NCBI RefSeq assembly: GCF_000687475.1
Contig: NC_057321.1
Coordinates: 1,364,001 to 1,428,000 of the forward strand
From: Ustilaginoidea virens
Taxonomy: Eukaryota; Ascomycota; Sordariomycetes; Hypocreales; Clavicipitaceae
Direction: 5' to 3'
DNA: 64,000 nucleotides
The translations under genes were made by a program, and so were the position numbers. Within the stretch, counting starts at the first letter, position 1; each line of letters starts with the position of its first letter. Below, piece by piece: positions 46,012 to 56,354 of this stretch. Under the pieces are notes generated by a model. It did not search any database, was not told the origin of the DNA, and was given only the letters and a program-made list of their open reading frames with translations.

Positions 46012-47973
46012 ATGCGGCGATTCTCAACCGCAGTCGCCATTACTGATCCGCTGGTCAAGTACCAGACACTGGTCAAGACTGGCGTATATTCTCCGGATCC
46101 AGCCCAGCACAGACTGGCGAGGCACTTGCGAGACGTTTACCTGCGCCTCAAAGATTACTCGCCGCCAGTGGGATGCCTCGATAGGCTGGACCGAGTCGCT
46201 CGCCTCGCGGAACCCCAGCTTCCCGACGATGCGGAAGCGGGCAGCATTCTCGCCCGACGCCGCCACAGCATCTGGGGCAACCCTCTCTTCAAGCACTTGA
46301 TTCCGCCCGCAGCGGATCGAGACCGCCTGGCTCTTGTTCGTCGTCTCAACAACCACGAACTGGCCATTGACATTGACTCGCCCAGGGGGCTGTTCCTGTC
46401 AGGGGAAGTAGGGACGGGAAAGTCGATGCTTCTGGATCTGCTGGCGGACGGTTTGCCCACCCGTCGGAAAAGACGGTGGCACTTTGACGCATTCATGCTG
46501 TATGTCTTGTCGCAGCTCGAGAAGCACCGGCAGTCATGCAGCAGCGGCCCAGTCGGCCGCGATGCGGAGTTCTCATTGGTCTGGATGGCCAAGAAGCTCG
46601 TGGACGAGACGCCAATCCTCTTCCTGGACGAATTCCAACTACCAGACCGGGCTGCCAGCAAAATCCTCAGTCATCTGTTCGTTGCCTTTTTCCAGCTGGG
46701 CGGCGTTCTCGTCGCGTCGTCCAACCGCGTGCCTGAAGAGCTGCAGAAGGCTACGGGCATAGACTACTACACCACTGGCCCGTCAAAGGGACTGATGAGC
46801 AAGCTTTTTGGGAGCCGCTCCCGGTGCAAAGGAGAGCTTTGCGGGCAAAGCAGCGACTTTGCCAACTTCCTGGAGGTGTTAAAGGCACGTTGCGATTTCT
46901 GGCAGATGGAGGGCGCCACGGATTGGAGACGGAAGGAGGAGATGAGCCGCAAGGCCACTGCTCCCGGCGTGACCGCTGCCGACACGACCGCTCCCGACAT
47001 GACCGCTGCCCCTGCAGTCCTGGCGTCGGGCGGCGAGGAGGCTGGTGGAGCGGATGGCGACGATGGCGGCCGCCGCATGCTCCCGCACAACTACTACTTG
47101 CATCAGGATGGCGATGCGACTCTTGCGTTTGACGAGCGAGTTCGACACGTCGTTGGCTGGCGCACCCCCGGACCTATTCCGTGGCAATCTTGCTCGCTCA
47201 CCGTTTACGGTCGTCGAGTGGTCACGCCACGCCACTACAACGGCTCTGTCTGCTGGACCTTTGGCGAACTCGTCGAAGCCCTCGGCCCGGCAGACTACAT
47301 CACCATGGCCTCGTCCTACCACACCTTTGTCGTCGACAGAGTGCCCGTTCTGACAGTCGTGCAGAAGAACGAGGCCCGGAGGTTCATCACGCTCCTGGAC
47401 GCGCTCTACCAAGCCCGCTGCAAGCTGCTCGTCCGAGCGTCAGGTCCGCCGGACGGCCTCTTCTTCCCCGAGAGCCGAGCGCCACCCAGGCACCCCGGCA
47501 ACGAGGACGGCAGAGACGCGACCTATTCCGAGACCATGGCCGAGGTGTACCAGGACCAGACGTCGCCGTTCCGCCCCAACGTGTCCTGCTACGACGCCGG
47601 GCCCCCCGCCTCACGGTACGACGCGGACCAGGACGCCGGCTTTGGCCTCGGCAGGAAGGAGGGCGTGGATTTCGGCAACGCCGGCGCCTTTACCGGGGAG
47701 GACGAGCGCTTCGCGTACAAGCGTGCTGTTTCGCGATTGTGGGAGCTCTGCAGCGCGGCGTGGCACGCTCGAACCGGCGACTGGTGGCAGCCGCTACCGG
47801 CCGAGGCGAGACATTGGGAGGGCGGAGCCGTCTCGCGCCGGCCTGCCGAGCCAGGAACGCCGGCCGCCAAGGCAGACGCGAGCGAGAGCATGGGGGGAAG
47901 CACAGAAACTCACGTAGCCGGGCTTTCGCGATGGAAAGTCGACAGCCTCTGCAAGCAGTCCGGCCATCAGTAG
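46012..47973 (+). CDS. AFG1: AFG1-like mitochondrial AAA ATPase
   Basis: Single exon, 653 residues. The start at 46012 is chosen over an in-frame ATG 39 bp upstream because it has GTCACC before it and begins M-R-R-F-S-T-A, a mitochondrial presequence-like end. Walker A GEVGTGKS is at 131-138 and Walker B LFLDEFQ at 203-209. The AFG1/LACE1 features HFDAFM (157-162) and SSNRVPEEL follow, and the C-terminal SYHTFVVDRVPVL segment is clear. Family members help degrade mitochondrially encoded respiratory subunits at the inner membrane. Compared with yeast (about 509 residues), this protein has a Thr/Ala/Pro-rich, Gly/Asp-rich insertion (about 323-358) and a longer C-terminal tail. It is convergent with the TRAPPC2L gene, 234 bp apart. 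Confidence 0.9.
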   Translation: MRRFSTAVAITDPLVKYQTLVKTGVYSPDPAQHRLARHLRDVYLRLKDYSPPVGCLDRLDRVARLAEPQLPDDAEAGSILARRRHSIWGNPLFKHLIPPAADRDRLALVRRLNNHELAIDIDSPRGLFLSGEVGTGKSMLLDLLADGLPTRRKRRWHFDAFMLYVLSQLEKHRQSCSSGPVGRDAEFSLVWMAKKLVDETPILFLDEFQLPDRAASKILSHLFVAFFQLGGVLVASSNRVPEELQKATGIDYYTTGPSKGLMSKLFGSRSRCKGELCGQSSDFANFLEVLKARCDFWQMEGATDWRRKEEMSRKATAPGVTAADTTAPDMTAAPAVLASGGEEAGGADGDDGGRRMLPHNYYLHQDGDATLAFDERVRHVVGWRTPGPIPWQSCSLTVYGRRVVTPRHYNGSVCWTFGELVEALGPADYITMASSYHTFVVDRVPVLTVVQKNEARRFITLLDALYQARCKLLVRASGPPDGLFFPESRAPPRHPGNEDGRDATYSETMAEVYQDQTSPFRPNVSCYDAGPPASRYDADQDAGFGLGRKEGVDFGNAGAFTGEDERFAYKRAVSRLWELCSAAWHARTGDWWQPLPAEARHWEGGAVSRRPAEPGTPAAKADASESMGGSTETHVAGLSRWKVDSLCKQSGHQ

Positions 47974-48207
47974 CCGCACGCCTGGCAAGACATCGCCAAC
48001 GACGTAGCACAGTACAGAAACCCTGCCAGGCAGCAGTAGAAGCAATACAAACACAGAACCCCCCCTCCCCATCCCCATCCGCACCAACCGCCAGGATATC
48101 ATGAACAACTTTCCCCCTCTGCCCCTCCCGGAAAAAAAACCCCCCAGCATGCATGCTGCCCTCGTAAGGAAGAAAAAAAAAACGCCCCGCAACAATGTCT
48201 TCCCCCC

Positions 48208-48823
48208 CTACAGACTCGTCACGCCAGGCGTCCACGCCTCCCCGATGCGCCTCATGTCCCCGTCAAACCTCCTGCTCCTGATGGGCTTGCCCCCCGCGCC
48301 CCCCAGCGGCGCATGCTCGTCCGGCTCGTAGAAGGGGTTCTGCAGCAGCCGCACGTAGGCCGACTGCATGGCCCGGAAGACGGGCTTGAGCTCGACGTCC
48401 CGCAGGCCGGCGCCCAGGCCGGCGGCGCGGGCGTCGACCCGCCCGCCGCGCATGTCGACGACGCACACCATCCGCACGCCCGTGTTGGTCTCGTACCCGT
48501 ACGCGGCGAGGCGGTCGTCCACGGCGTGCAGGAGGCCCGTGTCGCCGGAGAGGCCGACCCCGGCGGCGGCGTTGGCCTTGGCGCGCAGGTCGAAGACGTC
48601 AATGGTCGACGAGAGCAGCAGCGAGAACTGGAGGGGGGTGCGGAGCGGCGAGAAGGAGTTGGAGGCGGCGTCGTGGGACGGGAAGATGGACATGTGGAGG
48701 GGGTTGTTCTGCATCGGTTAGCGGTTGGTCCCGGGGGGGGGGAAAGGGGGGGGAAGGGGGGGTGTTTCGTACGTTGCGGCCGATGAGGCCGAGGCAGGCG
48801 ATTGATGGGATGGCGGTTGTCAT
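48208..48823 (-). CDS. TCA17: TRAPP subunit TRAPPC2L / Tca17-like
   Basis: Two exons (48773-48823 and 48208-48708) and a 64-bp intron (donor GTACGA, acceptor GATGCAG) give 183 residues. The protein has the sedlin/longin-like fold signature: a hydrophobic first strand (IACLGLIGRNNNPL), a FSLLLSSTIDVFD strand/helix, G-YETNTGVRMVCVVD, and the helix KPVFRAMQSAYVRLLQNPFYEP typical of TRAPPC2L. TRAPP is the vesicle-tethering and Rab-GEF complex of the secretory pathway; Tca17 promotes TRAPPII assembly. The fungal protein is longer than human TRAPPC2L (about 140 residues) because of an inserted Ala/Gly-rich loop and an extended C terminus. The intron contains long G runs. Confidence 0.85.
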
Positions 48824-49215
48824 GATGGGTGGTTGATGGTGAGCTTGGGGCTGGGTCTTGTGGAAGGCTTCCGTCCGAGCTGGGTCTGGGGTGGTGGGGG
48901 GAAAGGAAGGTGTGGGGTCGCATGTCACGTCGTGTCGACGACGGAATCGGTGTGGAGTTTTTGGGACCCCCCCCTGGGGGTTCATCGAGATTCACCATGG
49001 CAACCTTAAAGGCTTCAAAAACATCATGGAACAAAGTCCGTCCCCCTGTTGCGTATTGCGTCGAATGATGGATCCGGCTGGGTATCCAGGTCCGAGACCC
49101 CCTTCCCCAAAGTTGACTCGGACCCCCTTGAACTTGGCAACGTCTGACCCGGCGCATCCCATGCAACATGCTGCAAGTCAGGCAAGTCCGGCCCTTGCAC
49201 AAAGAGAACCGCCAT
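48824..49215. other. Intergenic region between TRAPPC2L and MCT1 genes
   Basis: 392 bp separating two minus-strand genes: promoter of the TRAPPC2L gene and 3' flank of the acyltransferase gene. No gene or strong repeat is seen. Confidence 0.5.
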
Positions 49216-50663
49216 CTACTCGTCGTCGGCTATGCCCAAAGTCTCCTCCAACCCCCTCAGCACGTCCTCAATATCCGCCGGGTCGGTGATGGCCCACACG
49301 CCGCCGCCCTTGACCGAGTCCTTGCCCCGCATGCCCACCTCCTTGCCCACCAGGTTGCGGCCGACCTTGCCGGGCCCGATGCCGACCCAGCGCCGCACCT
49401 TCTCCTGCTGGTCCAGGTAGCGGATGCTGTCCCACCAGCGCACCGTCTCCATGCAGCCGCGGGCCAGCAGCTCCTTCAGCTGGTCCTTGCTCCGGAACGG
49501 CCGGGCCGTGACGTTGCTCACGCAGGGCAGGTGGCCGGGGAAGCGGACGACGTCGTCGCGCTCGCGGCCCGGCACGCGCGACCTGCCCGCCAGGAGGCCG
49601 CGCATGACCGCCACGGCCGGCTTCATGATGGGGCTGTGGAAGGGGCAGTCGCTGCGCAGGCGCACGGCGCGCGGGTCGTGGCCCAGGAACTGGCGCACGT
49701 GGGCCATGAGCGTGGCGATGCGCTCCACGTTGCCGCTCAGCACGATCTGGTTCTTGCTGTTGACGTTGGCGATGAGCACCTGCTCGATGGGCGGCACGTC
49801 CTCGCTGCTGTCGCCCTTGCTGCCCGCGCTCGAGTGGCCGACAAAGTCGCGGATGGCGGCCACCAGGCCCCGCAGGTACTCGGGCTCGGTGACGACGGCC
49901 ACCATGCCGTACTGGCCGCCGTGCTCCTGGACCGCGCGCCGCGTGGCCTCGGACATGGCCGCCGCCCGCCGCTCCACCAGGTACAGCCCGTCCTGGAAGC
50001 TCATGTAGCCCCCGGCCACGAGGGCGGCGAACTCGCCCAGCGAGTGGCCCAGCGTCACGTCAAACTGCTCCGCCACCCGGAAGCCGAACTCGCGCTCGAG
50101 GATCTTGAGGATGACAATCGACGTCGCCATGATGGCCGGCTGCGCGTTGGTCGTCTGCGTCAGCACCTTGGAGGGCCCGTCTCGGATCACGTCGGAGAGC
50201 CTGAAGCCGGCGTAGTGGTCCACCTCTTGGACGAGGGCCGTCGCCGTCGACGGGAACGCCTCCAGCCACGGGTTCAGCATGCCGACCTTTTGGGTGCCCT
50301 GGCCTAAGAAAAGAAAGAAGAAGAAAGAAAAATGGCGGTGTGGCAAAGTCAATGTTTGCGTCAGCTTCTTTTTTTGGCCGCCAACCCCCCTTCTCTCTGC
50401 CCACCCCCCCGAAACTTACCGGGAAAGAAAATGGCGGTTTGCGGCCGCCTCCGCCTCGCCGACGTCGACGCCCATCTCGAGCCGTGGCCGCGTGTTTCGG
50501 CGTGTCTGTTTGGCGGATGCGGCGGATGCGGCGGATGCAACGGCAGCTCGCCATGACGATGCGCTCTTGTCGTCCAGGTGGTGATGGTGATGGTGCTGCT
50601 GCTGCTGGTTGTAGACGCGCGTCGCCATCGCGGGCCCCATGCGCTGCTTCCTAGGCGCTTCAT
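49216..50663 (-). CDS. MCT1: Mitochondrial malonyl-CoA:ACP transacylase
   Basis: This enzyme loads malonate onto mitochondrial acyl carrier protein for type II fatty-acid synthesis, which supplies lipoate precursors. Exons 50420-50663 and 49216-50303 join across a 116-bp intron (GTAAGT…CTTAG) that splits the FPGQG motif; 443 residues result. The first 75 residues are Arg/Ser/Thr/His-rich and lack acidic residues early, consistent with a mitochondrial presequence. The catalytic serine is S169 in GHSLGE. The active-site CPFHSPIM His segment and the conserved ERRAAAM region are present. It is a stand-alone domain, not part of a polyketide synthase, so it does not indicate a secondary-metabolite cluster. 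Tandem with the AP-3 mu gene upstream. Confidence 0.92.
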
Positions 50664-51213
50664 GGCCCCGGTGGCCCTGTCCCCTCGGCTGTCAAGTGGC
50701 TTGTTCCCCTAGAATTCAAGGTCAGGACGATGCGCTCATTGCGAGCAAAGGGCATGTCTCGGCACCATCCGTGTTGGAAATGTTGGCAATGTTGGCAATG
50801 TTGGCGGTCCTGGAAGCTGTCGAGTCTGGGCGTTGGACAGAGCAAGGAGCTGGGGGGAGAGACCAAATTGACCCGGTTTTACCCCGGCTGGGCGGCACGT
50901 GGGGGGGGGCCAATGTGCGGTGCGGGGGGCCAGAGATTGATGCGCCAGGCGCCATCCACAGGTGACAGCCCTACAGGTCAACTGTCAGGGACAGAGCTTA
51001 CATTCGAACCGTGCTGACAACATCCCTGACAACCCTGCTGACAACCCCCCACCAGACCCCAGGTGCCCGTGCGGCAATTTCATTTCAGGCGAGTCGCCGG
51101 ACTTGGCCTGGCTGAGTGACACCAGCACACCAAATGTTGAACAATCATGATGTTGACAGTGGACTCGCCATAAAGACAACATGTGCACTAACCAACGTCC
51201 GTTCACGCGCTCT
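50664..51213. other. Intergenic region between MCT1 and AP-3 mu genes
   Basis: 550 bp. It contains a short triplicate of TGTTGGCAA (about 50780-50805) and a repeated CTGACAAC word (about 51015-51045). No gene is supported; it is the presumed promoter of MCT1. Confidence 0.5.
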
Positions 51214-53089
51214 CTAACACCGAATCTCCACGCCCCCCTTGCTGACCGTCAAATACTTGACTCCCTTGTACGGCTTCACGCCTTCCCCCAGACCACGACT
51301 CTTCCGCGCGTCCATCACGATGCTGTCAACCTTGAGACCGCTTGCTAGCCAACCCTTGACGGAGAAGCTTACCGACGCCGAGGTCGGCATCAGGATTTTG
51401 TTTTGCGCCGCCCTTTTTGCGTCTTGCTCACTGCCGCTGCCGTTGCCGCTGCTGTTGTTGTTGCTGTTGTTGTTGCTGCTGCTGCCGCCGCCGCCGCCGC
51501 CGTCCGTCCTGGTTGGGTTGCCCTCGGCCGGTGAGCTCTGGTAGGGTTCGCTGTAAGAATAGTCGTTGCTAAACGCAAACCCGCTGGGGTCGAACCGGTC
51601 CTCTTCGTCGTCGCCCACGGACCCAGCGACGGTGCACCGGAGTCCAAAGTGCGACACCGGGCCTGACAGCTCCTTGGACGGGACGTGCCATTCGAGCACC
51701 CTTTCCCCGGGGCTGAAGCTGGCATCGCCTCGGCTGGGCCGCATGTCGGAGAGGTTTCTGACGTCCTCCGGCAGGGGTATCGTGACGGTGAGTTGCTCGA
51801 GCAGCGGCGCGCCCGGCGACCCAGTCCTTCCCGACCCGATGCCGCGAGCAAACTGCCCCGACGCCGACGACGCCTTGTTGACCTGCAACCTGACCTCGAA
51901 CTCGGACCCCGCCGGACCTAGCCCCGTCCTCATCTCCAGGTTGACGGGCAGCCTGAGATTGCTGGCGCCGAGGCTGTCGGCCCCCTTGCCGCCCCCGGCA
52001 AAAGGCAGCAAGTCTACCTCGTACCCGGCCAGGATGAACCGTCCGTCCGGGGGTATGAAGCTCAGCTCGCCCGGCCGCTCTTTCCACCTGTTGAGGCGCA
52101 CGCAGGGGTGAAAGACGGGCAGCTCCATGATGCCGCCGACGTTGTGCTTCCCGGACGCGCTGCCGAGGTTGAGCGTGACGTCCGGCACTCCCGACACCTT
52201 GGCCGTGAACGCTATGGACCCGTTCGCAAACGCGGCCAGCGGCCTTCCCGAAGGCGCGAGCGTGACCGACAAGGTCTCGACAATGTCCGCGTACAGCTCG
52301 TTGGACGTGTGGCGCACATTGGCCCGTCGCCAAGGCAGAGCGGGGGTGTTGGGCGGCGCCGCCAGCGCGGGAGTGTTGGAGTTGGAAAAGTTGGACGACA
52401 GGGACGACTTTCTGTTTTTTTTTTTTTTTTTTTCAGTGTGTTTTGGACACACAAACCATATTTTCGGTCAGTAACGCCCCCCGGTGGGAGAGAAGGCAAG
52501 GCATGGGATGGGAGACGGGTGGGCAGGAGTACGGACCCTGGCAGGCTTATGCTTCCCAGCAGCTTGCCCATCCACCCTTCCATTTCGACATTCTCCCTCA
52601 GGGCGTTGGGCTCGGTCGTGCTGATGATGCCGGCATCGCACATCTCCGCCAGCAGCTGGGCCACCACGTCGTAGTTGTTCTCAATCTTGGCCGCGAGCAG
52701 CGGGGCGCCGATGAAGTCCTCAAAGGCATCGACGACGCGGTGCAGGAACTCGAGGACGAGGAGCGGCTCGATTTCCGTGGACGAGGTCGCGAGGAACAGG
52801 AGGTTGGCGTGGGTCAGGCTGAAGACGAGGGTCGGCGGGCTGGTGTTGGCGAGATGGATCAGATGCGGTCGGGGAGCCGGGTGCTCGAGGTAGAGGGGCA
52901 GGAGGTGCGTCGCGGAGAGCGGCCGGCCCGCGTAGGCATGCGACAAGACGGAGTTCCTGGCAGCGCCGTTAGCCGTTGGGCCCCTGGCAGCATCTGCTCT
53001 AACCATCTGCCCATGTGCGCCAGCACGCAGTCGGGTGCGACCGACCTCTTGTCGTCGTACACGTAAAGGGCCTCGATGACGCCGTTCAT
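51214..53089 (-). CDS. APM3: AP-3 adaptor complex, mu subunit
   Basis: AP-3 sorts cargo from Golgi/endosomes to the vacuole; its mu subunit binds tyrosine-type sorting signals. Three exons (53046-53089, 52537-52956, 51214-52411), with introns of 89 and 125 bp, give 553 residues. The N-terminal longin domain is clear (GVIEALYVYDD, RPLSATHLLPLYLEHP, LEFLHRVVDAFEDFIGAPL, YDVVAQLLAEMCDAG). The mu-homology domain starts around residue 185 (RANVRHTSNELYADIVETL, where Asn-Glu-Leu-Tyr-x-Asp is characteristic) and continues to the C terminus (SGLKVDSI, PYKGVKYLT). An insertion near residues 455-490 is a Gly6/Ser/Asn low-complexity loop encoded by triplet repeats. Intron 2 carries a 19-A run on the coding strand. 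Divergent from the DMAC1-like gene, with 344 bp between starts. Confidence 0.9.
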
Positions 53090-53433
53090 CTTGCCAGCCG
53101 CGCGTTGGCCAGGTTTGAAGCTTGCGATGACGGCGCGAGCCCCCCCTTTTTTCCTCCGCCCCCGCAGCCACGCAAACGAAACCGCCCAAAGGCGTTGTGA
53201 TATGATGACTAAACAAACGCACCAGCCCGACCCAGCAGAGCAAAGCATCAGGCACGATCACGAGCACGATCACGAGCACGATCACGAGCACCATCACGAG
53301 CACCAGCACCAGCCAATCAACTCGCCGCGCGCACCGACCGTCAAAAACATCAGCAGCAAAGCTTCAAAATTCCTCAACCATCACGGCCAAGTCTTCGGCC
53401 CTTCCTTCCCAGGCCCCGGCCTCGGCCTCGACC
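53090..53433. promoter_or_regulatory. Divergent promoter, APM3 / DMAC1-like, with CACGAT repeat
   Basis: 344 bp between start codons. A 12-bp repeat (CACGATCACGAG, about 53255-53310) lies in the middle. No gene is supported. Confidence 0.55.
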
Positions 53434-53892
53434 ATGGCGGCCGACAAGATGCCCACGGTCCACTCGCTCGACAAACCAGAAGACCTCCGGCGCCTCCTGC
53501 GCCAAGACCGCGGCCAAGACTGCCTGAGCTGCAAAGTCGTGGGTAAGCAAAGCAAAGCACCAATGCCTCGAGTCCCCCCCAGCCTCTTGGTCGGCAGGCT
53601 AGCTGCCCGCCCAGCTTGCTTTTGCTTGCCCGTGCCGAGCTGCTCCGTGCGTGACCCGATGTGCAGATAGGATCAATGATGGCTGACGGGCTGCCAATCG
53701 CGGCCACCAGGCAGCGGCGTCTTTTTCGGCCTGGCCGCGTACAGCTACTTCTCGGGCATGGCGCAGCTCGAGAGGCGCCAGGCCGCCGTCCTGCAGAGCA
53801 GGTCGGTGTTTGGCGTGAGGAGCCGCCGGTTGGGAATCGCCGCCATATCGCTGGGCTTTGTCTGGATGGGGATGTGGAGGGCATTCCGGTAG
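53434..53892 (+). CDS. DMAC1-like (DUF4536) mitochondrial protein
   Basis: Exons 53434-53542 and 53711-53892 join across a 168-bp intron (GTAAGC…CACCAG, with a GGCTGAC branch site) to give 96 residues. A DCLSCK motif (about 30-35) is followed directly by a hydrophobic segment (GSGVFFGLAAYSYFSG) and a second hydrophobic segment near the C terminus (LGIAAISLGFVWMGMW). This matches the pattern of the distal membrane-arm assembly complex protein 1-like (DUF4536) family, tied in animals to complex I assembly in the inner membrane. The Cys pair and the two helices are visible; the function in fungi is inferred only from the family. The N terminus has no strong presequence. Confidence 0.68.
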
Positions 53893-54594
53893 GCAATTTG
53901 GGGGGGGGGGGGGGCTGGTGGTGTATTGGGGTGGTTTTTTCCATCTCTTTTTTCATCTCTTTTTTCATCTCTTTTTTCATCTCTTTCTTCATCTCTTTTT
54001 TCATCTCTTTTTTTGTCTCTTTTTTCATCTCTTTTTTCATCTCTTTTTTTTTCATCGTCATCCGTTTTCGGGTGCGTGTACCAATAGCATGGCATGTCCT
54101 CTGCAGAAATGCGCATTGGACGACCAAGTCTTTTACGCCCGTCAAGGGGCACCTCTGTGCCACTGTACACTGCGCAGATGTTTCAGAGACGCGAGTGAGG
54201 AATCAAAACCCCGTGCGCGTCCCGCTCGCTTTCGAAATCGCCCAGTTGGACAATCTGCCCCTGGCAAACGCATCGTCTGGCTGTGCCAATGGTGACATGT
54301 CCTCGTCTCCGAAAAAAAAAAAAATCTCGACGCACCTCCCGCTCACCACCCAGACCCACTTCACAATCTCTCCTCCTCGCCTTTGCGCACTTTCTTCATC
54401 AGCGTCATCAGCGTCATCAGCGTCATCAGCGTCGCGGCTTCACCAAAGCACTCCCACGACTGCGCCGGCAACGGGCCGGCAACGGAGCCACGCGCGCAAG
54501 GAGAATTCGCCCACCGGCCCAGCGGGCTCCCTCCCACCTCCCGCCCCAGAGAGCGCAAGCACACACACGCAACAGCCCAGAGGAGGGGGAAAAA
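53893..54594. other. Intergenic region with TTTTTTCATCTC microsatellite
   Basis: About ten copies of a TTTTTTCATCTC unit lie at 53937-54055, after a G run at 53899-53912. The rest is the upstream region of the RRP4 gene, with CATCAGCGT repeats (about 54398-54432). Frames through these repeats are artefacts. Confidence 0.6.
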
Positions 54595-55763
54595 ATGCCC
54601 ATCACCATTCTGCCCCCCCGGCCCGCGGCGCCGCGGCCGCCGCCGTCTCTCGCCACCAGCTCAGACTCGGATTCCGACGGCGGCGTCGACCTCCAAGGCG
54701 ATGATGCGCCCATGCGGATGCGGACGCGGGCCAGCAAGCGCCGCCGAGCCAGCGACGACCACCTGGCCGACGAGATCCTCACCCCCGGCACCGTCATCAC
54801 TTCCAACCCCCAATGGATGCGGTAAGCCCACCCTGGCCTTCCTTTTTTTTCCCGCAAAAAAAAAAAGGGAAAAAAAAAAAAAAAGGGAAAAAAAATCACG
54901 CCTGACCCGTCTCATCTTCTGCCCCCCACCTCAGCGGCCACGGGACGTACGTCCTCCCCGCCACCCAGGCCATCACCTCCTCCCTGGCCGGCACGCTCAC
55001 CAAGACCAACAAGCTGCTCTCGGTGCGGCCCCTCCGCGCGCGCTACACCCCCGAGATAGGCGACCTCGTCGTCGGCCGCATCGCCGAGGTGCAAGCCAAG
55101 CGGTGGCGCGTCGACGTCGCCGCCTCCCAGCTGGCCGTCCTGCAAATCTCCGCCATCAACCTGCCTGGCGGCATCCTCCGCAAGCGCACCGAGACCGACG
55201 AGCTGCAGATCCGCTCCTTCTTCGCCGAGGGGGACCTGGTCGTCGCCGAGGTCCAGCAGCTGCACCAGGACGGCGCGGCCTCGCTGCACACCCGCTCCCT
55301 CAAGTACGGCAAGCTCCGCAACGGCGTCTTTGTCAGCGTGTCCGGCACCGGCGGCGGCGGCGGCGTCGTCCGCTCCAAGCGCCAGGTCTGGACCATGGAC
55401 GCCGCCAACGGCGCCGCCCAGGTCGACGTGCTGCTCGGCGTCAACGGGTACATCTGGATAAGCAAGCACGTCGAGAGCGAGGCCGCTGCCGAGAATCCCG
55501 GCGTCAACAGGATGGACGAGAGCGTCAGCAGCAGGGTCTACTCGAGCCAGAACGACTACATTGACGTGCCGACCAGGAGGGAGATTGCGCGCTTCCGCAG
55601 CGTCGTTCTGGCCCTGGTGGAGAATGGCTTGAGGGTGGACGAGGATACCGTCACGAGGGGGTATCTCGAGGCGGTGGAGATGGCCAAGGAGTCGCCGGAT
55701 GACGATTTGTATCTTGGGGGGGAGAGGGGTTCGCGCCTGGCGGCTATTCTCAAGGGTCGATGA
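54595..55763 (+). CDS. RRP4: Exosome complex subunit Rrp4
   Basis: Rrp4 is one of the RNA-binding cap proteins of the nine-subunit exosome that feeds RNA to the 3'-5' nucleases. Exons 54595-54821 and 54935-55763, with a 113-bp intron (GTAAGC…CCTCAG) full of A runs, give 351 residues. The N terminus holds an acidic/Ser patch and a basic patch (RASKRRR). Family signatures are [16 protein letters not shown], the S1 domain ([20 protein letters not shown]) and the KH region ([10 protein letters not shown]). The GNG-like KH motif is replaced by GVNG, as in other Rrp4 proteins. The conserved [15 protein letters not shown] helix follows. Convergent with the aldehyde dehydrogenase gene. Confidence 0.93.
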
Positions 55764-56354
55764 AATACCAAGCCTCTTGCCCCTGTGCTAGCTCAAGGCA
55801 GTCCTTTTTTTGGGGGGGGGGCGACGTGCATTTGCATTGCATGTACTTGGCCGTCAGGGGAGGTGCAGGTCATTTCCCGCCGCCACCTATGATGATCCTG
55901 CGGTGAGTCGCACATGTCATTGTCAAGACGAATTCTGTCCACGACACCAAACGAGCCATCGGCCACCAGGCAATCATTCATATCAAAATCAGTCGAGCAA
56001 TTTCTCTCCTTTCTGCAGCATATATATACCAAGCAGCCTATCCCTACGCCATGGACATTGTCTTTCCATGTTTCCCTTTTGAAAATGGGGGCAAAGACCA
56101 ATCGGACAAGTAAACCCAAGCGGGCTTTGGCCTCCCGGCAATCGCCCTGTGTGCCGCCTCCCGTTGGCTTCCTCCCCCGGTAAACTGCGTACAAAATTCC
56201 AAGCGTTGTGTATACTATTCGTAAAACTCGACAAAATATTCCATGGGTATTGAATGTGTGTCAGAAAACTTTCTTTTTCAGTCCTTGCGAAACAAAGGGC
56301 TTCTCCGAGAAGCCATGCACAGGCCAAGCAAGTTGTTCTTCTCTGAACCACGAG
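55764..56354. other. Intergenic region between convergent RRP4 and HFD1-like genes
   Basis: 591 bp of 3' flanks. It contains T and G runs near 55806-55820. No gene is supported; short frames on both strands overlap each other. Confidence 0.5.

Noticed and set aside
49168..50307. A 379-residue plus-strand open frame antisense to MCT1
   Set aside because: It is rich in His/Ala/Leu/Arg as expected from antisense GC-rich codons. The minus strand carries the complete FPGQG and GHSLGE motifs.
49216..50663. Acyltransferase as sign of a polyketide cluster
   Set aside because: It is a stand-alone enzyme with a mitochondrial presequence; no ketosynthase, regulator or tailoring enzyme is nearby.
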